From Solimonas variicoloris DSM 15731 (lineage in GTDB: Bacteria; Pseudomonadota; Gammaproteobacteria; Nevskiales; Nevskiaceae), in the NCBI RefSeq assembly GCF_000382285.1, contig NZ_KB907931.1, positions 1-64,000 on the forward strand: DNA of 64,000 nucleotides, in the 5' to 3' direction. Positions 49,965 through 58,932 of this stretch are shown here, piece by piece. The notes below the pieces were generated by a model. It was not told the origin of the DNA and made no database searches. It was given only the letters and a program-made list of their open reading frames with translations. The position numbers and the translations under genes were made by a program. Numbering within the stretch: the first letter of the stretch is position 1; every line of letters begins with the position of its first letter.

Positions 49965-50235
49965 GGGCGGAAATGCGCCGTGGGCGATCCGCGCCTCGCG
50001 GCCTGGCAGCACGCTGCCGTCACCGTGCTCGACGGCCGTAATGCGATGCCGTCGTGCGGTGCGCCGGAGGGCCACGTCGCGCAGACGCGCACGGTGCATC
50101 TGAGACGCGCAGGTCGCCGAAGTCGTCAACTGCTCCGCAGCCACTTCGGCAACGCCTGTGCGGACACGCTGATGGCGGCTCACTGCGCCGCTGCCGCATC
50201 CGCGCTAGGGCAGAAGGGCCGACGCCGCCGCGCGT

Positions 50236-51186
50236 TCAGCAGTGCGGCACTCGGGTCGAGGCCGCGTCGAAGATCTTCTCGGCATTGGCGGCGAGGAAGT
50301 TGCGGAAGATCAGCGGCGTGCCGTCCTGCGCCCACAGCGGTGCGCCGTCGGCGTCGCGCGCCTGGCTGCGCTCGATGATTTCGACGAACTGCTTCTCGGT
50401 CTGGGCGATGCCGAGCGTGCCGTCGGCTTCGCGCACCGGCGTGTCCGTCGTCGCCGCCATCGTCGCGGTCTGGCGCAGCGCGGTGCCGGGCGCGCCCTGG
50501 ATCGCCGGCAGCAGGCGAAAGCCGGCGCCGCGCATGGCCTCGGCCATGGCGTCGATGCCGGCGAAGTTGGCGGCGCGCACGTCGATCGTCACGTGATTGA
50601 AGTCGGGGCCGAGCGCCAGCGCGCTTGCCGCCTCGCCGGAGATGCCGGCCACGGCGTCGAGCGTCGCGCGCTTCAGCGGCGGACCGTTGCGCTGCATCAG
50701 GCGCTCGACGACATGCGCGATCAGCGCCTCGGCGTCGGCCTCGTCGAGATAGCCGTGGCCCTCGAAGCGTTCGAGCAGCGCCAGCAGCGGGCCGTGGTCG
50801 ACGGCCTGCGCCTGGGCCTGGCAATCCTCGCGGATCAGTGCGGCGACGTCGTCGGGAAACGCTTCGAGGTCGACTTCCGAGACGAAGATCTTGAACTGGC
50901 TGGCGTCGTCGCCGATCACCTGCAGGTCGAAGGACTTCAGCTTCTTGGCCGGGAAGAAATAGCTGCGCTCGCGCTGCAGGCCGAAGACGCGCGCGGCGCG
51001 CACGAACAGCGCGCGCACGGCCGGATCGGCGCTGCGGATCGCGCCGTGGTCGTTGCGCAACGTGCCGCCGTTGGCGGCGACCAGCTGCTGCAGCGCGACG
51101 AAGTCCGGCACGTTGCGCGCGAACTTGGCGGTCGCCGCGGCAACGAAGCGCGAGCGCAGCGCCGCCGGCGTCAGCCGCGCGCTCAT
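50236..51186 (-). CDS. DUF1338 (HglS/YdcJ-like) iron dioxygenase
   Basis: This 316-residue protein resembles 2-oxoadipate dioxygenase/decarboxylase (HglS), which makes 2-hydroxyglutarate in lysine breakdown. Probable metal ligands are His47 in RNDHGAI, the His in DFNHVTIDVR and the Glu in QFVEIIER. FFPAKKLKSFDLQV and the central RLMQRNGPPLKRATL region are further family features. The start overlaps the stop of the upstream ABC permease gene (ATGA), an unexpected operon link for a catabolic enzyme. Confidence 0.9.
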   Translation of the reverse strand: MSARLTPAALRSRFVAAATAKFARNVPDFVALQQLVAANGGTLRNDHGAIRSADPAVRALFVRAARVFGLQRERSYFFPAKKLKSFDLQVIGDDASQFKIFVSEVDLEAFPDDVAALIREDCQAQAQAVDHGPLLALLERFEGHGYLDEADAEALIAHVVERLMQRNGPPLKRATLDAVAGISGEAASALALGPDFNHVTIDVRAANFAGIDAMAEAMRGAGFRLLPAIQGAPGTALRQTATMAATTDTPVREADGTLGIAQTEKQFVEIIERSQARDADGAPLWAQDGTPLIFRNFLAANAEKIFDAASTRVPHC

Positions 51187-52361
51187 TGCGCCCTCAGCGC
51201 GTCGACGACCGGCAGGCGCGCGGCGCGCACGGCCGGGAACAGGCCGCCGAGCAGACCGATGAACAGCGCCAGCCAGAGCCCGGAGACGACGATGCCGGGT
51301 GTCACCGTCAGCCGGAAGACGACCTGACTGAAGTTGGCGCCGAGCGTGCTGACCGCGTTGCCGTTGAAGAACAGCCAGGCCAGCGCCGCGCCGAGCGCGC
51401 CGCCGAGCAGCGCCAGCAGCAGCGCCTCGGCGAACACCGAGATCACGACCGGCACCGCGCCGAAGCCGATCGCGCGCAGCGTGGCGATTTCGCGCGCGCG
51501 GCTGGAGACGGCCGAGTACATGGTGTTGAGCGCGCCGAACATCGCGCCGATCGCCATGATGCCGCCGACGAAGTAGGCGATGAAGTTGAGCAGCTTGGTC
51601 AGCTGCTTCGATTGCTCGGCGTAATACTCCGGCTCGCGCTTGACGTCGACGGTCAGCGTCGGATTCGTCGTCAGTGCGTCCTTGAAGGCCGCGAACGAGG
51701 ACGGCGCGTCGAGCAGGGCGGTGACCGATTGGTAGAGACTGCGGCGGAACGCCGACTGCACGGTGTCGACGTCGGCGATCAGCTCCGAGTCGTGCGCGTC
51801 GCCGCCGCTGCTGAAGATGCCGACCACGGTCCAGTCCGAGTCGCGGAAGCTGATGCGGCTGCCGAGCGTGACGCCGCGGAACTGCTGGGCGGCGCCGGCG
51901 CCGACGATCAGCTCGCGCACCGCCGGCTCGAACAGCCGGCCCTCGATCAGCTTCAGCTCCGGACGCAATGCGGCGAGCTGGCCGCAGCTGCCGCGCAGCG
52001 TGACGTTCGACAGATTGCCGTCGTCGATCTTCGGCAGATTGACGATCGTGACGATCTCGCCGCAGCCGATCGGCCGGCCCGCGGCGTCCTTGCGCACGCC
52101 GGGCGCGTCGAGGATCGTCAGCAGGTTGTCGCGCGCGATCGAGCTGTTGACCTCGGCCTGCGAGCCCCCGCGCAGCACGATCGCGCGATCGTCGCGGCCG
52201 CTGTTGGCGACGGTCTGGTGAAAGCCGGTCGCCATTGCCAGCACCGAGACCAGCACGGCGACGACGCCGGCGATGCCGATGACGATCACCGACGAGGTGC
52301 CGAGCCGCTGCGGAATCGCGCGCAGGTTCATCAGCGTCACGGCCAGGGTCTGCTTGAGCAT
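51183..52361 (-). CDS. FtsX-like ABC transporter permease
   Basis: This 392-residue permease has the MacB/FtsX layout: an N-terminal helix (VIVIGIAGVVAVLVSVLA), a periplasmic domain of about 220 residues, and three C-terminal helices including FIAYFVGGIMAIGAMFGALN. With the ATPase and adaptor upstream it forms a MacAB-like tripartite efflux pump or lipoprotein/lipid mover. It follows the first permease by 10 bp and is coupled to the DUF1338 gene. Confidence 0.92.
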   Translation of the reverse strand: MLKQTLAVTLMNLRAIPQRLGTSSVIVIGIAGVVAVLVSVLAMATGFHQTVANSGRDDRAIVLRGGSQAEVNSSIARDNLLTILDAPGVRKDAAGRPIGCGEIVTIVNLPKIDDGNLSNVTLRGSCGQLAALRPELKLIEGRLFEPAVRELIVGAGAAQQFRGVTLGSRISFRDSDWTVVGIFSSGGDAHDSELIADVDTVQSAFRRSLYQSVTALLDAPSSFAAFKDALTTNPTLTVDVKREPEYYAEQSKQLTKLLNFIAYFVGGIMAIGAMFGALNTMYSAVSSRAREIATLRAIGFGAVPVVISVFAEALLLALLGGALGAALAWLFFNGNAVSTLGANFSQVVFRLTVTPGIVVSGLWLALFIGLLGGLFPAVRAARLPVVDALRAQ

Positions 52362-52371
52362 GGCGTCTCCT

Positions 52372-53520
52372 TCAGCGTCCGGCGAGGGCGTCGACGATGA
52401 CCAGGCGCTTGGCGCGCCAGGCCGGCAGGCCGCCGGTCGCCAGCGCCAGCAGCACGGCGATGCCGGCGCCGCGGACCAGCACCGAGGTCGGCAGCTTCAC
52501 CGCGCCGATGTAGTCCTTGAGCATCGGGAACAGCAACGACGCCACCAGCAGGCCGAGCGCCGCGGCGATCAGGCACAGCAGCAGCGACTCGGCGAGCACG
52601 AGGACCGTCACCTTGGCGTCGCTGAAGCCCAGCGTCTTGAGCACCGCGAGTTCCGGGATGCGCTCGCGCACCGCCTGCATCATGGTGTTGCCGGTCAGGA
52701 ACAGCAGCGTGAAGAACACTGCGCCGAGGATGGCCTGGACGATGAAATTGATGTCGCCGAACTGCTTGAGGAAGGACTGCGCGAACTCCTTTTCGCTCTG
52801 CGACTTGGTCTCGTCCGGCGAGTTCTCGAACAGCTTGTCGATCGCCGCCGCGATCTGCGCCGACTGGTTCGGATCGCGGACCGAGACAATCCACCAGCCG
52901 ATCGTGCCGGCACCGAAGGTGCGCGCCTCGTCGAAATAGCTGTAGTTGAACAGCGCGCCGTTGTTCTGCGAGGGGTCGGTGGTGAAGTTGTAGGTGCCGA
53001 CGATGTCGAACGCCCAGTCGGAATTGCCGTCGTCCTTCTTGACCCAGATCGTCGAATGCAGCGGGATGCGGTCGCCGACTTTCCAGCCGTACTTCTGCAT
53101 CAGGTCGAGGCCGACGATGAGGCCGGTGCGCGTGCGCTTCAGCGCCTCGATCTGCTCCGGCGCGATCTTCAGCTCCGGCACGACCTTCAGGTAGTCGTCG
53201 ATGTCGACCGGCGTCGCGAACACGAAGTTCTTCTGCTCCTGATAGTAGGCGCCGAACCAGCTCGCGTAGGCGACGCCGGCGACGCCGGGCACCGCCTCGA
53301 TCAGCGGCTTCTGCGCGATCGGCAGCGGCTCGGTCAGCGAGATGCGGCTGGTGACGATCAGGCGATTGACGTTGGCGTTGGTGACGCCCTGCTGGAACGC
53401 GGCGTTGACGCCCTGCAGCATGCCGAACAGCAGGAAGGCGATGACGATCGACAGCAGCGTGAAGATCGTGCGCGTCTTCTTGCGCCACAGCGTCGCCCAG
53501 AGCAGCGGGAAGTATTTCAT
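52372..53520 (-). CDS. FtsX-like ABC transporter permease
   Basis: This 382-residue permease has the same MacB/FtsX layout: first helix after WRKKTRTIF (LLSIVIAFLLFGML), a large periplasmic domain (residues about 45-260), then helices at FIVQAILGAVFFTLLFL and LLCLIAAALGLLVASLL. It is paralogous to the permease at 51183-52361, and the two probably form a heterodimer. It lies 70 bp after the ATPase gene on the same strand. Confidence 0.92.
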   Translation of the reverse strand: MKYFPLLWATLWRKKTRTIFTLLSIVIAFLLFGMLQGVNAAFQQGVTNANVNRLIVTSRISLTEPLPIAQKPLIEAVPGVAGVAYASWFGAYYQEQKNFVFATPVDIDDYLKVVPELKIAPEQIEALKRTRTGLIVGLDLMQKYGWKVGDRIPLHSTIWVKKDDGNSDWAFDIVGTYNFTTDPSQNNGALFNYSYFDEARTFGAGTIGWWIVSVRDPNQSAQIAAAIDKLFENSPDETKSQSEKEFAQSFLKQFGDINFIVQAILGAVFFTLLFLTGNTMMQAVRERIPELAVLKTLGFSDAKVTVLVLAESLLLCLIAAALGLLVASLLFPMLKDYIGAVKLPTSVLVRGAGIAVLLALATGGLPAWRAKRLVIVDALAGR

Positions 53521-53590
53521 CGCCGCCCCCTCGATGCGCCGCAGGCGCCTGCCCGGGCGCGGTTGCGTGCGCGCTGCGGACCCGCGCCGT

Positions 53591-54277
53591 TCATGACACC
53601 TGCCCGTCGACCAGCGCGCCCTTGTCCATGTGCAGCTGCCGTCGCGCGTACTCGGCGGCCTTCGGATCGTGCGTGACCATGATGACGGTCTTGCCGTGCT
53701 CGCGGTTGAGCACCTGCAGCAGGCCGAGGATCTCGTCGGCGGTCCTGCGGTCGAGGTCGCCGGTCGGCTCGTCGCAAACCAGCAGCGTCGGATCGGCGAC
53801 CAGCGCGCGGGCGATGGCGACGCGCTGCTGCTGGCCGCCCGACAGCTCGCTCGGCTTGTGCCGGGCGCGGTCGGCGAGGCCGACGATGGTCAGCGCGGTC
53901 AACGCGTTGGCGCGCCGCTGCGCGGCGGACAGCCGCGTCAGCAGCAGCGGCAGTTCGACGTTGCCCTGCGCCGACAGCATCGGCATCAGGTTGTAGAACT
54001 GGAAGACGAAGCCGACGTGCCGCGCGCGCCAGCGCGCCAGCGCGGCGCCGGACAGGCGATCGATGTGCTCGCCGGCGACGATCACCTCACCCTCGGTGGG
54101 CCGGTCGAGGCCGCCGATCAGGTTCAGCAGCGTGGTCTTGCCGGACCCCGATGGTCCCATCAGGGCGACGAAGTCGCCTTCGGCGATGTCGAGATCGAGA
54201 CTGTGCAGGACCTCGACGACTTCCTTGCCGCGCGTGTAGCGCTTGGCGACCTTGCGCAGCGAAACGATGTTGCCCAT
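53591..54277 (-). CDS. ABC transporter ATP-binding protein (LolD/MacB type)
   Basis: This 228-residue ATPase has Walker A GPSGSGKTT, signature LSGGQQQRVAIARAL, Walker B LLVCDEPTGDLD and switch His in VTHDPKAAEY. The sequence is of the LolD/MacB subfamily, which powers FtsX-like permeases by a mechanotransmission cycle rather than import. The ATG at 54277 was chosen because the family starts close to VSLRKVAKRY. A 661-bp stretch with a phosphatase gene remnant separates it from the adaptor gene upstream. Confidence 0.94.
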   Translation of the reverse strand: MGNIVSLRKVAKRYTRGKEVVEVLHSLDLDIAEGDFVALMGPSGSGKTTLLNLIGGLDRPTEGEVIVAGEHIDRLSGAALARWRARHVGFVFQFYNLMPMLSAQGNVELPLLLTRLSAAQRRANALTALTIVGLADRARHKPSELSGGQQQRVAIARALVADPTLLVCDEPTGDLDRRTADEILGLLQVLNREHGKTVIMVTHDPKAAEYARRQLHMDKGALVDGQVS

Positions 54278-54396
54278 GCCTGCCGTTCCTCGCGTAGACC
54301 ACGCCGGCACGGCCGGCGCGGTGATCCCGTGCCCCGGCAATCTAGCCGGTTGTCGATCGCCGCGCAGCAGGTGATTCCCTCAGCGCTGTGCCGCCC

Positions 54397-54821
54397 TCAG
54401 GGCGCCGGCGGCGGCGCATCGGCGCGCGGCGCCGTCGCCGTGCCGTGGCGCTGCAGATGGTCGGTGCCGGCGGCGCCGGCCGCGCCGTGCGCGACGTCGA
54501 GCGTGGCGTCGTCGTCGTCGCCAGCACGGTGCTGACGTTCCAGTGCTCGCCGCTGACCTGCTCGCGGGTGATGTCGAGCCGCACGAAGCCGCGCGCGGCG
54601 GCGTTGTGGAAGCGCACGTTGGGGTTGGCGAGCACGACCGCGGCGTTGTAGAGCGGTGCCAGCGCGACCGTCGCCGCGCTCTGGTCGGCGAGATTGTCGG
54701 AGCTCACGCTCATGCAGGTGAACTCGACGGCGACCGCGCCCTGGCCGGTCAGCGCGTTGTAGCCGGGCACGCCGGTGATGGCGGCCGACAGCGGGTTGTA
54801 CGGCGTGTACGCGCCAGCGCA
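54397..54821 (-). pseudogene. C-terminal remnant of a PhoD-like phosphatase, frameshifted
   Basis: The reading AGAYTPYNPLSAAITG through AVEFTCMSVSSDNLADQ and FHNAAARGFVRLDI matches the C-terminal part of PhoD-like alkaline phosphatases. Near 54510, after STVLA, the homologous frame moves by one base: DDDATLDVAHGAAGAAG continues in another frame to a stop at 54397. The shift falls in a gacgacgacgac tract. The first two thirds of the gene are absent. So this is a decayed fragment, lying between the adaptor and ATPase genes of the efflux operon. The 5' limit is approximate. Confidence 0.72.
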
Positions 54822-54938
54822 CGCCGGTGTCCGACGAGGCCTGCATGCCGGCGCATGAACGAGATCTTCTCGATTCGCAAGCCGGCGATGCTAGGGGCGG
54901 CAGATGTCGCGCCGATGGCGCCGCCGCGATGCGGCCCT

Positions 54939-56135
54939 TCAGGGCGGAGCGATGCGGACCTGGGCGCCGTCCTGCAGTTTGGCGAAGTCGCCGACCGCGA
55001 CCCGCTCGCCGGCGCTGATGCCGGACAGCACCGTGACCTGTTCGCCGGCCAGTGCGGCGCCGAGCTTCACGGCGCGGCGCTCGACGTGGTCGTCGCGCAG
55101 CACGTAGACGATGCCGGTGCCGGATTCTGGGCCGCTCTGCACGGCCGCGGCCGGCAGCGACAGTCCGCCGCGCGGTGTGCCCGGATCGTCCGGCGGTGCT
55201 TCGGAGAGGAACGACACGCGCGCGCCCATCTCCGGCAGGATGCGCGGGTCCTTGTCCTTGAAGCCGACCCGCACCTTGACCGTGGCCTTGCTGCGGTCGG
55301 CGGTCGGGATCACGGCGATGACCTCGGCCGGAATGCTCCAGTCCGGGTAGGCATTGAGGCGCACGACCGCCGGCTTGCCGCCCTGCACGCGGTTGATGAA
55401 GTTCTCGTTGACGTCGACCTCGACTTCCAGCGAGTCCATGTCGACCAGCGTGCCGATGCCGGTGCGCGTGAAGCCGCCGCCGGCCGAGATCGGCGAGACG
55501 ATCTCGCCGGGCTGCGCCGCCTTGGTGGTGACGACGCCGGCGAACGGCGCGCGGATGACGGTGTCGGCGACGTCGCGTTCGGCGATGGTGAGATTGGCCT
55601 CGGCGACGTGCAGTGCGTATTGCTGCGCGTCGTAACTGGCCTTGCTGGTCTCCAGCGCCTCGGTGCTGATGAAGCCCTCGGCGGCCTGCCGGCGGTTGCG
55701 CTCGTAGATCGGCCGGATGTTGTCGGCGGCGGCGCGCGCCGCGGCCAGATTGGCGCGCGCCTGCAGCAGCCGCGCCTGGGCGTTGGAATCGTCGAGGCGC
55801 GCCATGATTTCGCCTTCGGCGACGCGCTGGCCTTCCTCGATGTACAGCTCCTGCAGCTTGCCGGTGATCTTCGCCGACACCGTCGCCTGACGGCGCGCGA
55901 CGACGTAGCCGGAGGCGTCGAGCATCGAGGCCGCGCCGCCGCCGCTGCCCGGCAAGGGCGTGGCGCTGACCACCTGCACCGGCACGCCGCGCTCGCGCAG
56001 GAAGTAGGCGGCGCCGGCGCCGAGTACGGCGACGAGCAGCAGCGCGGCCAGGATCCACGGCCAGCGCGACGGCGCCTCGTGTTCCGGGCCGCGGTCGATC
56101 TTCAGCCGGCCGAGCAGGGTCTGGGTGTCGTTCAT
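54939..56135 (-). CDS. Efflux periplasmic adaptor (HlyD/MacA type)
   Basis: This 398-residue membrane-fusion protein has one N-terminal helix (WPWILAALLLVAVLGAGAAYF), a lipoyl-like half (SAKITGKLQELYIEEGQRV), a helical hairpin (residues about 120-200), then IRAPFAGVVTTKAAQPGE and beta-barrel domains. It links an inner-membrane ABC pump to an outer-membrane channel, as MacA does. It is the first gene of the efflux operon; no TolC gene is adjacent. The ATG at 56135 was chosen because upstream codons are not conserved. Confidence 0.93.
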   Translation of the reverse strand: MNDTQTLLGRLKIDRGPEHEAPSRWPWILAALLLVAVLGAGAAYFLRERGVPVQVVSATPLPGSGGGAASMLDASGYVVARRQATVSAKITGKLQELYIEEGQRVAEGEIMARLDDSNAQARLLQARANLAAARAAADNIRPIYERNRRQAAEGFISTEALETSKASYDAQQYALHVAEANLTIAERDVADTVIRAPFAGVVTTKAAQPGEIVSPISAGGGFTRTGIGTLVDMDSLEVEVDVNENFINRVQGGKPAVVRLNAYPDWSIPAEVIAVIPTADRSKATVKVRVGFKDKDPRILPEMGARVSFLSEAPPDDPGTPRGGLSLPAAAVQSGPESGTGIVYVLRDDHVERRAVKLGAALAGEQVTVLSGISAGERVAVGDFAKLQDGAQVRIAPP

Positions 56136-56247
56136 CGGCGACGGTTTTTCTTGCTCAGGAGAAGCCCGCACTCTAGCAGGGCGCGGCGCGTCCGGTACGG
56201 GCCGTGCTTATCATATGAAGACAAGCACAATTCAAAGCAGGTTTCGC

Positions 56248-56949
56248 ATGAGCGCACGCAGCTCCGCCTCCCGTCGCAAGGCCCGCATCGGCCGCCCGGT
56301 GTGCTTCATCATCGGCGCCGGGCGCGGCATCGGCGCGGCGCTGGCCGAGACGTTCGCCGGCGAGGGCTTCGACATCGTGCTGCTGTCGCGCGGGCCGGCC
56401 AAGCTGCGTGGTCTGTGCGAGGAGCTGCACCGCAAGACCGGTCGCTACGTCGCCGCCTACGCCGCCGACGCCGGCGACGAGATTTCGCTGAAGCAGGGCC
56501 TCGACATCGCCCGCGCCGACTTCGGCGATCCGCAGGTGCTGATCTACAACGCCGCCGCCTCGCATCCCGAAGTGCCGACGCAGATCGCGCCGGAGCGCCT
56601 GGTCGAGGAGTTTCGCGTCAACGTCGGCGGCGCGCTGATGGCGGCCCGCGAAGTCGCGCCAGCGATGATCAAGGCCAAGAAGGGCACGATCCTGTTCACC
56701 GGCGGCGGCTTCGCGTACGAGCCGTCGATGAAGTACGCCTCGCTGTCGCTCGGCAAGGCGGCGCTGCGCTCGCTGGCCTACACGCTGGCGCAGGAACTCG
56801 GCGCGCACGGCGTGCACGTGGCGACGGTCACGGTGCACGGCATCACGCAAACCGGCACCAGCCTCGATCCGGCGCGCATCGCGCAGACCTACCTCTGGCT
56901 GCATCGCCAGCCGAAAGGTCATTTCGACATCGAGAAGATCCACAAGTAG
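56248..56949 (+). CDS. Short-chain dehydrogenase/reductase
   Basis: This 233-residue SDR has the cofactor motif GAGRGIGAALAE and a NAA motif in IYNAAAS. The Tyr-x-x-x-Lys site is altered: the expected position reads MKYASLSLGKAA, so a Tyr and a Lys are present but spaced differently (YASLSLGK) from the classical YxxxK. It may be a divergent or inactive member. The ATG at 56248 was chosen; one at 56215 is possible. It is divergent from the efflux operon, and no partner suggests its substrate. Confidence 0.85.
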   Translation: MSARSSASRRKARIGRPVCFIIGAGRGIGAALAETFAGEGFDIVLLSRGPAKLRGLCEELHRKTGRYVAAYAADAGDEISLKQGLDIARADFGDPQVLIYNAAASHPEVPTQIAPERLVEEFRVNVGGALMAAREVAPAMIKAKKGTILFTGGGFAYEPSMKYASLSLGKAALRSLAYTLAQELGAHGVHVATVTVHGITQTGTSLDPARIAQTYLWLHRQPKGHFDIEKIHK

Positions 56950-56979
56950 GCCCGGCTGCCGGCGCCGCACGTTTTGCAG

Positions 56980-57018
56980 CCGTCATGGCGGGGCGCGTAG
57001 CGATGAAGCCATCCGGCG
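56980..57018 (+). repeat. Dispersed intergenic repeat, second copy
   Basis: This 39-nt stretch starts ccgtcatggcggggcg and ends gccatccggcg, in the same register as 19151-19189, with about two thirds of positions identical. It lies between the SDR gene and glpD. Only the left half of the 100-bp element is recognisable here. Confidence 0.5.
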
Positions 57019-57131
57019 GCGTGGCGCGATCGTGCGGCCGGCTTGGTCGCCCTGGCGCTTCCCGCCAAGATGGACCGTCAGCTTGTTCTCGTGGCTTTCT
57101 TCGCATCAACCGGATACGGACGACATCGACC

Positions 57132-58685
57132 ATGCCCGCGGCCTTTCCTCTGCTCCGCAATCCCGCCGAACTCGCTGCGCGCGAGTTCGATGTGCTCGTC
57201 ATCGGCGGCGGCATCTACGGCGCCTGGACGGCCTACGATGCAGCGAGCCGCGGCCTGTCGGTGGCGCTGGTCGAGAAGAACGACTGGGGCAGCGGCACCT
57301 CGTCGGCGTCGAGCAAGCTGATCCACGGCGGCCTGCGCTACCTCGAACACTACGAATTCGGTCTGGTGCGCCACGCCCTGAAGGAGCGCCGCACGCTGTA
57401 CCGCATCGCGCCGCATCTGGTGCGGCCGCTGAACTTCATCCTGCCGATGTGGAAGGGCCCGCGCGCGAGTCCGTTCATGGTCTCGGCTGGGCTGGCGCTC
57501 TACGACCTGCTCGCACTCGGCAGCCGGCCGGTGCAGCCGCACCGCCATTACGGCGCGCGCGCGCTGCTCGCCGATTATCCGTTCGTCGATCCGCAACAGC
57601 TGCTCGGCGGCTTCCGCTACGGCGACTGTCAGGAAGACGACGCGCGCATGACGCTGGTCGTCGCCGCCGCGGCGCAGGGCTGCGGCGCCGTCTGTGCCAA
57701 TCGCGTGGCGGCGCGGGCCCTGATCGAGGCCGGCGGCAAGGTGGTCGGCGCCGAGCTCGAGGACGGCCTCGGTGGCGGGCGTTTCGCGGTGCGCGCGAAA
57801 GTCGTCGTCAATGCCGCCGGACCGTGGGCGCCCGGTCTGCTCGGCGCGGCGGCGCCGAAGGTCAAGCTGGTCAAGGGCACGCATCTGGTGCTGCCGGCGA
57901 TTCCCGCCTGCAACGAGGCGTTTCTGCTGACGGCCGCCGACGGCCGCGTGTTCTTCGTGATCCCGTGGTATGGCCGCACGCTGGTCGGCACGACCGAGGC
58001 GAGCGTCGCGGCGCCGGCCGACGCGCAGCCGAGCGACGCGGAGACGCGCTACCTGCTCGCCGGCGTGCGCGCCGGCCTGCCGGGCATCGGCTGGACCGAG
58101 GCCGACGTCATCGCCCGCTTCGCCGGCGTGCGCATGCTGCAGGCCGAGGACGCCGCGTCGCTGTCGGCGGTGACGCGCGAGTTCGCGGTGCTGCGGCCGA
58201 CGCCGAATCTGCTGATGCACGTCGGCGGCAAGTACACGACCTCGCGGCACGACAGCATCGCGATCGTCGATGCGGTGTTCGAGGCGCTCGGCCAGCGCCG
58301 CGCGCCGCCGCCGGTCACGCAGCTGCGCCCGCTGCCGGGCGCGCCGCAGCACGGTTTCGAAAGCTGGCAGGCGCAGACCATCGCCGAGCTGGCCGCGGCT
58401 GGCGTCGACCTGGAAGCGGCGCGCTGGCTGACGCTGCGGCACGGCACGCTGGTGTCGGCGATCGTCGCGCTGATCCAGGCGCGGCCGGCGCTGGCTGCGC
58501 GCATTCATCCCGAAGCGCCGTTCGTGCTTGCCGAGGCCGTCCACGCCGTGCGCTCGGAGATGGCGCTGTCGCTCGACGATCTGGTCCGTCGCCGCATGCC
58601 GCTGACGCTGCTGGTCCGCGGCGAAGGCTGGCGTGCGCCGCTGCTGAGCGCGCTCGCCGACGCCGGCTACGACGACATCCGCTGA
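57132..58685 (+). CDS. glpD: Glycerol-3-phosphate dehydrogenase, FAD-dependent
   Basis: This 517-residue flavoprotein oxidises glycerol-3-phosphate to dihydroxyacetone phosphate and passes electrons to quinone. The N-terminal FAD motif is VIGGGIYGAWTAYDAA; SSASSKLIHGGLRYLE and NAAGPWAP are GlpD family signatures, and VGGKYTTSR lies near the C-terminal part. It is membrane-associated in other bacteria. The ATG at 57132 lies 40 residues or fewer from the FAD motif, as normal. No glpK, glpF or glpR is adjacent. Confidence 0.94.
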   Translation: MPAAFPLLRNPAELAAREFDVLVIGGGIYGAWTAYDAASRGLSVALVEKNDWGSGTSSASSKLIHGGLRYLEHYEFGLVRHALKERRTLYRIAPHLVRPLNFILPMWKGPRASPFMVSAGLALYDLLALGSRPVQPHRHYGARALLADYPFVDPQQLLGGFRYGDCQEDDARMTLVVAAAAQGCGAVCANRVAARALIEAGGKVVGAELEDGLGGGRFAVRAKVVVNAAGPWAPGLLGAAAPKVKLVKGTHLVLPAIPACNEAFLLTAADGRVFFVIPWYGRTLVGTTEASVAAPADAQPSDAETRYLLAGVRAGLPGIGWTEADVIARFAGVRMLQAEDAASLSAVTREFAVLRPTPNLLMHVGGKYTTSRHDSIAIVDAVFEALGQRRAPPPVTQLRPLPGAPQHGFESWQAQTIAELAAAGVDLEAARWLTLRHGTLVSAIVALIQARPALAARIHPEAPFVLAEAVHAVRSEMALSLDDLVRRRMPLTLLVRGEGWRAPLLSALADAGYDDIR

Positions 58686-58932
58686 AGCCGGCTGCTGCAC
58701 GAGGACAGCGCTCCAGTCGGTGCGGTGCCGCACGCCCGCAGCAAAATTTGCGCAGCGCGACCGCGGCACGTTTCATGTTGCGTCGCACATTCCGACGAGC
58801 GGTAGCAGTTGGCCGCCCGCGGCCGCGGTTCGCCAGCCTAATCTCTCCATACTGCTGCGCATTGTCCGCCCGATCGGACTCCAGACGTGCCGTAAGGGCG
58901 GACGTCGAAGAACACATAAGAGGAGAGGAGTT

